Positions 27,140 to 36,700 of a stretch of DNA of 64,000 nt are shown here, piece after piece. This DNA is from Agrobacterium vitis. Its GTDB lineage: Bacteria; Pseudomonadota; Alphaproteobacteria; Rhizobiales; Rhizobiaceae. The notes beneath the pieces are model-generated. The model ran no database searches. It saw only the letters and a program-made list of their open reading frames with translations, and was not told where the DNA came from. Positions within the stretch are counted from its first letter, which is position 1, and every line of letters begins with the position of its first letter. Position numbers and translations under genes: made by a program. The stretch covers positions 124,001 to 188,000 of the forward strand of contig NZ_CP118260.1 of assembly GCF_013337045.2 (NCBI RefSeq), written 5' to 3'.

Positions 27140-27886
27140 ATGCAGGATATCAATCTCACCGATCTGTTCGTCCGTCTGACGGGCAGTATCGGTCTTAATT
27201 TTGAGTTCCTGGCAACGGGATATGAGGCGCAGATCTGGCGGGATGGTTTTTTGACCACGCTGTATCTGGTGGTTTTGCTCATTCCCGTCAGTTTGCTGTT
27301 TGGTCTGCTGTTTGCGGCCTGCCTGACTTCGGGCCGGTCATGGCTTTCCACACCCGTGCGGGCATTCGTGGAAGTGACCCGCAATACGCCGACGCTGGTG
27401 CAGTTGATGTTCAGCTTTCTGGTGTTGAACACGGTTGTGTCCAATCTTGTCGGTGGCGCGCAGAACAATCCGTTGACGCCGTTTTTCTGGGTGGTCGCGG
27501 TGGTGGGCCTGCATGTGGCGGCCTTGCATTCCGAAGCCATCCGCGCCGGGATTGAAGCTGTACCGGCTTCGACGATCGAGGCGGCCCGCGGCATCGGCTT
27601 CAGCCAGTTTCAGATCCTGCGTTACGTCGAGGTGCCGCTGGCCTTTCGGGCCTCGCTACCGGCCATCGTCAACAACCTGATCAATCTCGTCAAGCTGACG
27701 ACGGTCGGCAATGCGATTGCTGTCAGCGAAATCACCTATGCATCGATCATGGTCTGGACGCAGCGTGACAATGTCGTAGAATTGATGATCGTTATCCTGG
27801 CTTTCTTCAGCCTCATCAATCTGGTCGTCGCCCGCGTCGGCCTTTGGGTAGAGCGCAAGCTCTCCATTCCGGGATATGGGCTCTGA
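27140..27886 (+). CDS. Amino-acid ABC transporter permease (HisM/GlnP type)
   Basis: A 248-residue inner-membrane protein. It has about five hydrophobic segments, the EVTRNTPTLVQLMFSFLVLN motif and the EAA loop (STIEAARGIGFSQFQILRYV, about residues 146-165). It follows the hairpin after the binding-protein gene, and its stop overlaps the next start. Confidence 0.93.
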   Translation: MQDINLTDLFVRLTGSIGLNFEFLATGYEAQIWRDGFLTTLYLVVLLIPVSLLFGLLFAACLTSGRSWLSTPVRAFVEVTRNTPTLVQLMFSFLVLNTVVSNLVGGAQNNPLTPFFWVVAVVGLHVAALHSEAIRAGIEAVPASTIEAARGIGFSQFQILRYVEVPLAFRASLPAIVNNLINLVKLTTVGNAIAVSEITYASIMVWTQRDNVVELMIVILAFFSLINLVVARVGLWVERKLSIPGYGL

Positions 27887-28665
27887 TGTCGCCAATGCTT
27901 CACAACGATGCGGGCCGTAGCGCCGCGCTGCGCAATATCGGCCTTGTCGCCTTGCCGCTGGCAATCCTCATCTGGGCGCTGGCCGATCTGTCGCTTGGCC
28001 GTGAACTGCTGCAATGGCTTCCTTATCTCGGCTCCGGCTTTGCGATGAACATCGTCATCAGCCTGTCGGCGATGACGCTTGGAAGCGTGCTGGGCATCCT
28101 GCTTGGCATGCTGCAAATGGTGCCATTCCGGCTGGTCCGCTACCCGGCTGCGGTCTATGTGCAGGTGTTTCGCAATGCGCCGCATCTGGTGCTGATCTTT
28201 GCGACCACTTATATCTTTCCTTTCGAGATCATCATCTTTGGCAATTATCTGTCCTTTCCCGATTGGGTGAAAGCCATGGTCGGTCTGGCCATCCCGGCAA
28301 GCGCCTATATCGCCGAAATCACCCGTGGCGCCATCCTGTCTATTCCGACGGCGCAATGGGAGGCGGCACAAGGCCTGGGCTTTTCGCGCTGGCAGGCGCT
28401 GCGCTGGATCATCCTGCCGCAATGCCTGCGCCGGTCGCTGCCGCCATGGATGAATGTGCTTGCCTCAATCACCATGGGGACGTCGCTGGCCTCGCTGGTC
28501 GGCGTCCATGAACTTCTCCATGCCGCCACCGATGCCAGCACATCCGTGCGCCGGCTTGATTTCACCGTTATTGCCTATGTTGTGGTGATGGCCGCCTTCT
28601 TTGCGCTTTGCTACCCGATCGCCCGTCTGACCCGCCGCCTGGAGCGCCGTTTCAAGGCGGCCTGA
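27886..28665 (+). CDS. Amino-acid ABC transporter permease (second, HisQ/GlnP type)
   Basis: A 259-residue permease with VFRNAPHLVLIFATTYIFPF and the EAA loop IPTAQWEAAQGLGFSRWQAL. The ATG at 27886 overlaps the previous stop (TGATG) and is preferred over an upstream in-frame start at 27844. It forms the pore with the preceding permease. Confidence 0.92.
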   Translation: MSPMLHNDAGRSAALRNIGLVALPLAILIWALADLSLGRELLQWLPYLGSGFAMNIVISLSAMTLGSVLGILLGMLQMVPFRLVRYPAAVYVQVFRNAPHLVLIFATTYIFPFEIIIFGNYLSFPDWVKAMVGLAIPASAYIAEITRGAILSIPTAQWEAAQGLGFSRWQALRWIILPQCLRRSLPPWMNVLASITMGTSLASLVGVHELLHAATDASTSVRRLDFTVIAYVVVMAAFFALCYPIARLTRRLERRFKAA

Positions 28666-28677
28666 GGATTTGAGAGA

Positions 28678-29463
28678 ATGATTGCAAATACCGACAATGC
28701 CATCGTCCGTTTGGAAGACGTACACCTGTCCTTCGGCCAGACGCAGGTGCTGAAGGGCATCGACCTGACGGTCAACAAGGGCGATGCCGTCTCGATCATC
28801 GGTCCGTCCGGCTCGGGCAAATCCACCATCCTGCGCTGCATCAATGCGCTGGTGACGGCCCAAAGCGGCCAGATCACCGTGGCTGGGACGCGCGTTGACC
28901 AATTGACCAAGGAAAGCGAACGCATTGCGCTGCGCAAGCGGGTCGGCATCGTTTTCCAGCAATATAATCTCTTTCCGCATCTGACGGTGCTCGACAATAT
29001 CATGCTTGCCCCGACCCGCATTCTGGGGACGGCAAGACGTGAAGCGGAAAGTGTCGCGCGTGAATTGCTGGACAAGGTGCGGCTTGGCGAAAAGGCCGAT
29101 GCTTATCCGGGCCAACTCTCCGGCGGGCAGCAGCAGCGCGTGGCGATTGCCCGGGCGCTGGCAATGAAACCGGATCTCGTGCTGTTTGACGAGGTCACTT
29201 CGGCGCTCGATCCTGAAACGGTCGGTGAGGTCTTGTGGGTGATCCGTGACCTGATCCGCGAGGGCATGACCAGCATTCTCGTCACCCATGAGATGCGCTT
29301 TGCCGAAGAGATCAGCGACACCGTGGTGTTTACCGAGAATGGCCGCATCGTTGGCCAAGGCTCGCCGGAGCAGATCTTCCATCAGAGCGACAATCCACGC
29401 ATTCGCCAGTTCGTCGGCGGGTTATCAGGCCGGGGTACGGTGCGCGAAGGCGAAGGCATATAG
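28678..29463 (+). CDS. Amino-acid ABC transporter ATP-binding protein (GlnQ/HisP type)
   Basis: A 261-residue ATPase. Walker A GPSGSGKST (about residues 41-49), Q-loop VFQQYNLFPHLTVLDNI, signature LSGGQQQRVAIARAL, Walker B LVLFDEVTSALDPE and switch His VTHEMRFAEE are visible. The D-loop and length are typical of polar amino-acid importers. It starts 12 bases after the second permease and ends eight bases before the MmgE/PrpD gene. Confidence 0.95.
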   Translation: MIANTDNAIVRLEDVHLSFGQTQVLKGIDLTVNKGDAVSIIGPSGSGKSTILRCINALVTAQSGQITVAGTRVDQLTKESERIALRKRVGIVFQQYNLFPHLTVLDNIMLAPTRILGTARREAESVARELLDKVRLGEKADAYPGQLSGGQQQRVAIARALAMKPDLVLFDEVTSALDPETVGEVLWVIRDLIREGMTSILVTHEMRFAEEISDTVVFTENGRIVGQGSPEQIFHQSDNPRIRQFVGGLSGRGTVREGEGI

Positions 29464-29471
29464 GAGCCGCC

Positions 29472-30833
29472 ATGACGACGACCACAGCCGCGCCGCTGAC
29501 CGGCGCTTTCGCACAGGCAATTGTGCAGTCTGAGCCTGACCGCGACAGTGCGGCGATGGCGGCGGCCCGCACCGCGATCATTGATTTTCTGGCCTGCGCG
29601 ATTGCTGGCGCAGGGGAGCGGACAACGGCTATCGTCGCAACCGCACTCGGCGGGTGTATCGGCGGTGACGCCATCCTGATCGGCAGCGCGCGCCGCGCCG
29701 ATCCGTTGGTGGCGGCTGTCGTCAACGCCTATGCGGGCCATGTGCTTGACTATGACGATGTCCATTCCAGCGTGCGCGGCCATCCGACGACCGTGATCAC
29801 TCCGGCATTGCTTGCGCTGGCTGCGGAGCGCGAATTTACCGCAGATGCAATGATCGCGTCCTATGTTGTCGGGCTGGAGGCTATGGCGCGGTTGGGCCTG
29901 TCGCTCGGTTCCCGGCATTACGAAAATGGCTTTCATGCTACGGCCACCCTTGGCACTGTGGGTGCTGCGGCAGCGATCTGCCATGTGACGCAGGCATCAC
30001 CGGAAGAAACGGCGTTGGCGCTTGGCCTTGCCGCCACGCAATCCTCCGGCCTCAGATTGCAGTTCGGTTTCGATGCCAAGCCCTATCATGCGGGCATGGC
30101 GGCGCGCTCCGGCCTGCTGGCGGCGCGGCTGGCCTCGGCAGGTTTTGGAGGCGCGCCTGATTTTCTGGATAATCCGGTTGGCTTTCATTCTGCCTATGCT
30201 TTCGGAGCCGGGCATCCTGAATCAATCGTTGAGAACTGGGGCGCGCCCTGGCAAATCGTTTCGCCCGGCCTGACGCTGAAAGCCTATCCCTGCTGCACGG
30301 CCAGCCATCCGGTCGCCTCCCTCGGCATAGACCTGCATCGCGAGGGCCTTGCCGCTGACGCCATCGACACGATCACCTTCACCTATCCGCCCGGTGCCGA
30401 TGCCGCACTGGTTGTCACCAAGCCGACGAATGGGATTGAGGCACGCTTCAGCCCGGAATATGTCTTTGCCGCCAGCCTGATCGACGGAGCCCTGCGGCTC
30501 GACCATTTCGATGAGCGGCCGGTGGAGCCCCGGCTGATGGCACTCGCTGCCCGCGCCAGTCGGCGGCATCAGGAGAGTGCTCCCCGAATGTCGAGCGATC
30601 CGACGACGCGGTTCGTTATCGTCGATATCGTGCTGAAAGACGGCAGTACCATCCAGCGCCGGTTCGACGGCCTGCCTGGGCTTGCCGATCCAGCCGACAA
30701 ATTCCGCGAGGCGACTGCGGCGGATTCCTCCTTTGCCGAGATCCCTTCGCTCGTCCGGCAAATGAGCAGCAGTGCCGATCTGCGCCACCTGCTTGCCCTT
30801 CTTAACCAGGACGCCTCCAATACCCGTAAATGA
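29472..30833 (+). CDS. MmgE/PrpD family protein (YxeQ-like by context)
   Basis: A 453-residue protein with the MmgE/PrpD (2-methylcitrate dehydratase-like) fold: RTAIIDFLACAIAGAGERTT, VLDYDDVHSSVRGHPTTVIT, NGFHATATLGTVGAAAAICH and the C-terminal KAYPCCTASHPVASLGIDLH. AGGAG precedes the ATG. Family members are dehydratases or isomerases of carboxylic acids and many have no assigned substrate. In the B. subtilis yxe operon an MmgE/PrpD member (YxeQ) accompanies an amino-acid importer and an NtaA-type monooxygenase, the same trio as here. A role in handling the carboxylate fragment released from a succinated thiol is an inference. Confidence 0.9.
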   Translation: MTTTTAAPLTGAFAQAIVQSEPDRDSAAMAAARTAIIDFLACAIAGAGERTTAIVATALGGCIGGDAILIGSARRADPLVAAVVNAYAGHVLDYDDVHSSVRGHPTTVITPALLALAAEREFTADAMIASYVVGLEAMARLGLSLGSRHYENGFHATATLGTVGAAAAICHVTQASPEETALALGLAATQSSGLRLQFGFDAKPYHAGMAARSGLLAARLASAGFGGAPDFLDNPVGFHSAYAFGAGHPESIVENWGAPWQIVSPGLTLKAYPCCTASHPVASLGIDLHREGLAADAIDTITFTYPPGADAALVVTKPTNGIEARFSPEYVFAASLIDGALRLDHFDERPVEPRLMALAARASRRHQESAPRMSSDPTTRFVIVDIVLKDGSTIQRRFDGLPGLADPADKFREATAADSSFAEIPSLVRQMSSSADLRHLLALLNQDASNTRK

Positions 30834-30842
30834 AGCTAGAGT

Positions 30843-30940
30843 TTGTCAGGGAAAAGTGGAAACCGGTTTTCCCGAAAAGACAAACGAAAACAAAAGAAAC
30901 GAGTGTCTGTCTGGTTCAATCTGAACCTGACAGACACTAG
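30843..30940 (+). repeat. RIME-like mosaic intergenic repeat, copy 2
   Basis: This has the same two modules as the element at 12483-12573, in the opposite orientation. One is a CCGG-centred hairpin (GGGAAAAGTGGAAACCGG then TTTTCCC). The other is a long stem AGTGTCTGTCTGGTTCA (30902-30918) / TGAACCTGACAGACACT (30922-30938) with one mismatch and loop ATC. It lies inside the putative operon, between the MmgE/PrpD and monooxygenase genes, so it may act as a processing or attenuation site. Confidence 0.75.
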
Positions 30941-30966
30941 CCCCAAACGTGACGAAAGACTGTGCC

Positions 30967-32268
30967 ATGACCCGCAAGAGAGAAATCCACCTCGGCCTGT
31001 TCCTGCAAGGGGCTGGCCACCATGTCTCCGGCTGGCGGCATCCGAATGCGGAAGCCGGTAGCGAAAATTTCGACCTGCTGCGCCGCGTCTCGCAGCTCGC
31101 CGAGCAGGCGAAATTCGACATGGTTTTCCTCGCCGACGGGCTGACGAGCGGCGTCGATGCGCATCCCTCGACCATTGCCAGGTTCGAACCGCTGACCCTG
31201 TTGGCCGCACTTGCCATGGTGACCGAAAAGATCGGCCTTGCCGCAACCGCCTCGACCACCTATGGCGAGCCCTACCATGTGGCCCGCGCCTTTTCCTCCA
31301 TTGACCACTTGAGCCATGGGCGTGCCGCTTGGAATATCGTCACCACATCCTATGCCCGGACCGCCAATAATTTTTCCAAATCCCATCCAGGCCATGACGA
31401 ACGCTACGCCGTCGCCGAAGAATTTGTCGATGTGGTGCGCGGCCTTTGGGACAGCTGGGACGATGATGCCTTTATCAAGGACAAGCAGAACGGCATCTAT
31501 GCCGATCCGAACAAGGTGCATCTCCTCGACCACACGGGCAAATATTTCTCGGTCAAAGGCCCGCTCAATATTCCCCGGTCTCCGCAGGGCCATCCAATTC
31601 TGATTCAAGCCGGCTCATCCGGGCCGGGGCAAGACCTCGCGGCCCGGACCGCCGATGTGGTGTTCACGGCTCAGCAAAGCCTCGATGAAGCACAGGCCTT
31701 CTACAAAAGCCTCAAGGATCGGGTCACCGGTTTTGGCAGGCATCCCGATGATGTCGCGGTCATGCCGGGCTTTCTGCCGGTCATCGGCCGCACGGCAAGG
31801 GAGGCTGCCGACAAGCTGGCCGAACTCGACCAATGGACCGAACTGAAAAGCGCTATGCCGCTGCTTGAGGAGCGGATCGGCCATAGCCTTGCCGACTATG
31901 ATCCAGATGGTCCATTGCCGGACCTGCCGATTTCCGACCAGCTGCGCAGCCGCGCCGAACTGCTGACCGCATTGGCCCGGCGCGAGAGCCTGACCATAAG
32001 GCAATTGGCCCTACGGGTTGCCGCCGGGCGGGGACATCATATCGTGCTCGGTACACCTGAAGACATCGCCGACCGTATGCAGCAATGGTTTGAAACACGC
32101 GCCGCCGATGGTTTCAACATCATGCCGCCTTTCTTCCCGGAGGGACTGGAAGATTTCACCCGCCTGGTGGTTCCAATCCTACAAGAACGTGGCCTGTTCC
32201 GCACAGATTACAGCGGCGTGACATTGCGCGATCATCTGGGCGTATCCCGGCCAAACCTGTCTTCTTGA
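30967..32268 (+). CDS. LLM-class flavin-dependent monooxygenase, NtaA/SnaA/DszA family (YxeK-like by context)
   Basis: A 433-residue luciferase-like FMNH2-dependent oxygenase. Seen: HLGLFLQGAGHHVSGWRHP at the start, the LSHGRAAWNIVTTSYARTAN insert, LIQAGSSGPGQDLAARTADV (FMN site) and a C-terminal FTRLVVPILQERGLFRTDY followed by the usual tail. The ATG at 30967 is preferred to a GTG 18 bases upstream. Close in type to NtaA, SnaA and the B. subtilis YxeK/YtnJ group; with the importer and MmgE/PrpD genes it suggests oxidative C-S cleavage of an S-substituted cysteine. It belongs to the same family as 15459-16862 but is clearly divergent. Confidence 0.91.
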   Translation: MTRKREIHLGLFLQGAGHHVSGWRHPNAEAGSENFDLLRRVSQLAEQAKFDMVFLADGLTSGVDAHPSTIARFEPLTLLAALAMVTEKIGLAATASTTYGEPYHVARAFSSIDHLSHGRAAWNIVTTSYARTANNFSKSHPGHDERYAVAEEFVDVVRGLWDSWDDDAFIKDKQNGIYADPNKVHLLDHTGKYFSVKGPLNIPRSPQGHPILIQAGSSGPGQDLAARTADVVFTAQQSLDEAQAFYKSLKDRVTGFGRHPDDVAVMPGFLPVIGRTAREAADKLAELDQWTELKSAMPLLEERIGHSLADYDPDGPLPDLPISDQLRSRAELLTALARRESLTIRQLALRVAAGRGHHIVLGTPEDIADRMQQWFETRAADGFNIMPPFFPEGLEDFTRLVVPILQERGLFRTDYSGVTLRDHLGVSRPNLSS

Positions 32269-32285
32269 TGAGGTAAGACTTCCAC

Positions 32286-32317
32286 CAAGGCGAGGATGCT
32301 CAAGTATCCTCGCCTTG
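32286..32317. terminator. Perfect 12-bp hairpin after the operon (GAGGATGC-family palindrome)
   Basis: CAAGGCGAGGAT (32286-32297) and ATCCTCGCCTTG (32306-32317) are exact reverse complements around an 8-base loop. It lies 17 bases after the monooxygenase stop, so it probably ends the operon, although no T run follows. The same hairpin core recurs at other gene ends in the window. Confidence 0.6.
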
Positions 32318-32593
32318 ACCGCGTTCCCAATCACCCTGCGTATTCCATGCCTCAGGCGGTTTTCAGCACGGATTGTTTTACGCCAGACTTTGGCGGTGCC
32401 GTTTCCTGGCGCTGCCAGCGATCAAACGCTGCACGGCCGAGGATCGACAGGAAGATATCTTCCTGCGGAGCATGAACATGTGTCGGTTTCCACGCAGAAC
32501 TGCGCCGATTAGGTCCATAAATTCCATTGAGAATTGAGCCATTTGAACCTTCCCCCCAACGCGGTGAGCGACGGGGATAACGGAGTGATCCAC
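32318..32593. other. Intergenic region without a recognisable gene
   Basis: A minus-strand frame is open across much of this stretch (reading THVHAPQEDIFLSILGRAAF and ending near 32352). It has no clear start and no family I can name, so it may be a remnant of a disrupted gene at the edge of the IS21 fragment. Confidence 0.35.
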
Positions 32594-32788
32594 ATGGGAC
32601 TTTTAAACGTCATCCGTCGGATGGCGCTGCGCGAGAAGCAGTCGATCCGTGAGATCAGCCGACGCACCGGATTATCGCGCAACAGTGTTCGATGGCCATT
32701 GGCACGGGTTCCGGGTCTTCGGCGGTGTGCCTGGTCGTGGCATCTATGACACCATAAAAACGACAGTCGATCGCGTTGGCCGAGCGTA
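32594..32788 (+). pseudogene. istA: IS21-family istA remnant (internally deleted)
   Basis: The N-terminus reads MGLLNVIRRMALREKQSIRE followed by ISRRTGLSRNSVR, the helix-turn-helix of IstA transposases. It then jumps, in another frame, to a catalytic-core-like segment (FRVFGGVPGRGIYDTIKTTV, near 32705-32770). Several hundred codons in between and after are missing, so this is an inactive fragment. Confidence 0.75.
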
Positions 32789-33345
32789 AGGTCCACTCCA
32801 TCGCCTATCACATGAAGGCGGACCGCTTTCCGGCCGACAAGGACATCTCCGGCTTCAACTTCGCCGCCAGCGAGATTAACGACGCTACGGTGCGCCAACT
32901 GCACCGCTGCGAGTTCCCGCACGGAGCGCAGAATATTTCCTTGTCGGCGGGCCGGGAACAGGCAAAACACATGTCGCGACGGCCCTTGGTATCCAGGCGA
33001 TCGAGCATCATCGCCGAAAGGTCCACTTCTTCTCGACCATAGAACTGGTCAATGCACTCGAGCAGGAGAAGGCCAAAGGCAAAGCGGGTCAGACCGCGCA
33101 GACCCTGGTCCGTCTCGATCTGCTGATCCTGGACGAGCTGGGATATCCTCCATTCAGCGACCCCGGCAGCGCTTTACTCTTCCACCTGCTGAGCAAGCTT
33201 TACGAGCGCACAAGCGTCATCATCACCACCAGCCTCAACTTCAGCGAATGAGCAACTGTCTTCGGCGAGGCCAAGATGACGACCGCTCTGCTCGACCGTC
33301 TCACCCACCGTTGCCATATCCCCGAAACAGGAAATGACAGCTTTC
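32776..33345 (+). pseudogene. istB: IS21-family istB remnant (frameshifted, premature stop)
   Basis: This segment matches the IstB AAA+ helper ATPase. It has an N-terminal helix region (RKVHSIAYHMKADRFPADKD), Walker A (LVGGPGTGKTHVATALG), Walker B (LLILDELGYPPFSD) and sensor 1 (TSVIITTSLNFSE). A frameshift near 32935 separates the N-terminal part from Walker A, and TGA at 33249-33251 replaces the Trp expected in FSEWATVFG. The sequence then continues in frame to about 33345. No intact ends of the element are evident. Confidence 0.82.
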
Positions 33346-33759
33346 AGGGAAAGATTTATTATTCAAATCATTGCCCCTGTGGCTTGGATTTCTTCCTCTC
33401 TCAATGTGGTGAAGAGAAATGCCGACATCTGCGAAAGCTCATCAAGCGCGCACGATGGCCGTTTATCGGCGCTTGGCTCAATGCCTACAGTGGTCTTTCA
33501 GGTTCGTTTTTAAGGCCTAAAACCGACCCATTTCCAGCGGCTCCAAACCTCAAGAATACGACTCCGACACAGGCGCGGAGATGGAAAGGTCGATCACCCT
33601 CCACGGTTTGATGTCGCGTATAGCACATCTGCACTAATGGCCTCTGCTTCGTTTCTGTGCTGAATGCGACATAGGCATGTCGATAAATAGTATGGGCAAT
33701 ATTGTTATTGTGGAAAACAATGTTGCTTGCAAATGTTCACTGGAATACGGGGCGACGTA
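33346..33759. other. Intergenic region upstream of the autotransporter
   Basis: About 410 bases with no supported gene. The last 100 bases are AT-rich and should hold the autotransporter promoter, but I see no convincing -35/-10 pair. Confidence 0.4.
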
Positions 33760-36700
33760 ATGATCAAGATATCCAGCAAGAATTTTGGCGGTACACTTTT
33801 AAAACATAAGAACATCTTCCCTGGAATCGTTAAATACATCTCGAAATCGCTTGTTTTCCCATCTATTACTGTAACGGCTGTGGTTTCCTGTTCAGGCGTC
33901 AGTCTTGCTCAAGATGTCGTGCTTGATAGCGGTAACACGACCTGGACGAGTGATACGCTGGTCGATGGTGATCTCTATGTCGGCTATAACAACAAAGACA
34001 TTGGCCTGACGATCGCCAATGGCGCAAAAGTGTACAGTACAAATGGTTACATAGGCTACCGAGTTGGTAGTTCAGGGACCGTCACGGTGAGTGGTCCCGG
34101 TTCTTCCTGGATCATTCCCAGGGTCAATTACGTCCTGGCAAATAATATTACGGTCAATCAAAACGGCACTCTCAACATCGAGAATGGCGGTAATGTCGAC
34201 GCGAAATATTTTACGTTCGCCAGCACGTCGCAACTGAATGTGACTGGAAATGGCTCGACCTTGACAGCGGACCGCATTTCCAATTCTGGAACGGTCCTCG
34301 TCGGGAATGGGGGCTCGATCAATGCGATCGACGCACAGTTCGATGGCCTCCCGGCGGACGGCACGGATAACAGCCTTGCGACTTTTGTTGTTCGCGGCGC
34401 TGGTTCGAAGGTGACGAGCACCGGAACTTTGACGGTTGGCGCCAATGCAAGCATCGAAGATGGCGGTGCTATCGTCGCCCAGGACGTTGGAATCGGTACA
34501 AGCGGCAGTTTTCAGAATTTCGTGGTCACAGGCGCCCAATCCCGCATGGATGTGAATGGGACTTTGACAGTCAATGGTGGCTATGCCCCTAACTCGAATA
34601 TATCCATTGCCGATAGCGCCAACTTGAATGTCAAGAACGGCATCACAATGGCAACCGGCGGTCACTTGACGATTGGCGGCAAGATCGATCTGGGAAATCT
34701 GGCCCTTGGAGGAGAGCCCAAAGGCCAAGCGGCTGCCGCAGCCGGCTATATCAATCCCGATGCCGTTATTTCCTTCGGTTCATCCGAGAGGGCATACCTG
34801 AATTTTAACCACACCCAAACCGGCTATGTCTTTGCCAATGCATTGACCGGTGACGGAAACATCAAGTCGATGTCGGGCGAAACAATCCTGACGGGGGATC
34901 TCAGCAAGTTTGAGGCCACCGATAATCTCGGCGGAATCATTGTCGATGGGGGCAGTACATTGGTTCTGGCGAGCAATCTGGGAACAGGTGTTACCAATTA
35001 CGACAATGTCTTCGCATGGCAGACCAATATTGATGTCAAGAACGGCACCTTCAACGTCAAGGCGGACACGGGTGCTATCAGGAAGAACTTCCTTGGAAGC
35101 GAATATTTTTCATCGAATATCGACGTCTGGGGCGATCGGAATGCCGGCAGTGCATTCGGACGGTTGATCGGGTCTGGAGCCGTCGGTAATGTCACGCTGG
35201 AAAAGGGTGCACTGATTTCACCTGGAAATTCCGACAATGCCATTGGCACTTTCACGGTGAACGGCAACCTCTCCTTTGGCGAAGGTTCGGCATATGATGT
35301 CGACATCGCTGGAAATGGGGCGAGTGACAAAATCGTCGTTCAAACCCTGAAGGCATGGAGCGGAACCGATGCCCAGAATAATCCAACCTATGTGGATAGT
35401 GCGGGTAAAACCTCAATCGCTAACAATGTATCCGTGCAGGTGACAGCTCTCGATGCTGCAACCAGCTACCAGAATGGCCAAACCTATACGATTCTATCAT
35501 CGGCTGGCGGTATCCAGGGGCAATTCGCTCAAGCGATTTCGAAGTCGGCATTTCTGGATGTGGCATTGGCTCAAACGTCAAACCAGGTCGATCTGACCAT
35601 CGCAGTCAAGGATACGGGTACGCCTAACCCCGGAACTCCTAATCCCGGCAATCCTGATCCGGGAACCCCTAATCCTGGTACGCCCAATCCGGGTAATCCC
35701 GATCCGGGAACCCCAAACCCCGGAACACCCAACCCTGGCACGCCATCGCCCGGCCTGTTCGATTCTGTCGCCGTAACCGGCAATCAGCGCAATGTCGCTC
35801 GGGCTCTCAACACCTTGCAGCAGAGCGGGCAGTCGCTTGCGCTCTATAACAGCCTGTTGCCGTTAAGTGCAGAAGAAGCGCAGCATGCTTTTGAAGCCCT
35901 GTCTGGTGAAGTGCATGCATCTGCCATGAATACGCTGGTCACCAGCAGCACGCTTTTGCGCAACTCGGTGAACGACCGGATGCGGGCATCGTTCAGCTCG
36001 GTCGCCTCGCGTCCTACGCCAGTCATGGCCTATGCTGACGGTGACGACAGATTTGGTACGGCTAACAAGGATATTCCGCTCTTTACGGCCTGGGGCCAGG
36101 GCTTCGGCACATGGAACAGCATCGACGGCAATGGCAATGCTGCAGACCTGAGTTCGTCCACCGGCGGTTTCGTGGCGGGTCTCGACGTTCCGGTCTCCGC
36201 CGATTGGAGATTGGGTGCCGTTGGCGGCTATAGCCGGTCCAGCTTCGATGCCAATGACCGCTCATCCTTTGGCCATAGCGACAACTATCATCTCGGCATG
36301 TATGCCGGAGCGCAATATGGAGAATTGTCCTTCCGCTCAGGCCTTACCTATACCTGGCATCAGGTATCGACCAATCGGTCCGTGGCATTCTCCGGTTTCA
36401 ACGACCATCTGAAGGCTGATTACGACGCTGGCAGCTTCCAGGCCTTCGGTGAACTCGGCTATCGCATTGATGTCAGCACCGTGGCTTTCGAGCCCTTTGC
36501 CAACCTCACCCATGTCAATGTTCAGAGAGACGGCTTTAATGAGCGTGGTGGGATTGCGGCCTTGTCGAGCCCGAGCGACAGCCTGGACACGACACTGACG
36601 ACCCTTGGCCTGCGCGCCTCTTCCGATTTCATGCTGGGCGGCTATATCGCCAAGGCCAGAGGCATGCTTGGCTGGCAGCACGCCTTCGGTGATACCGACC

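Noticed and set aside
35616..35756. CRISPR-like short tandem repeat
   Set aside because: The 15-base units have no spacers and encode the Pro-rich autotransporter linker in frame.
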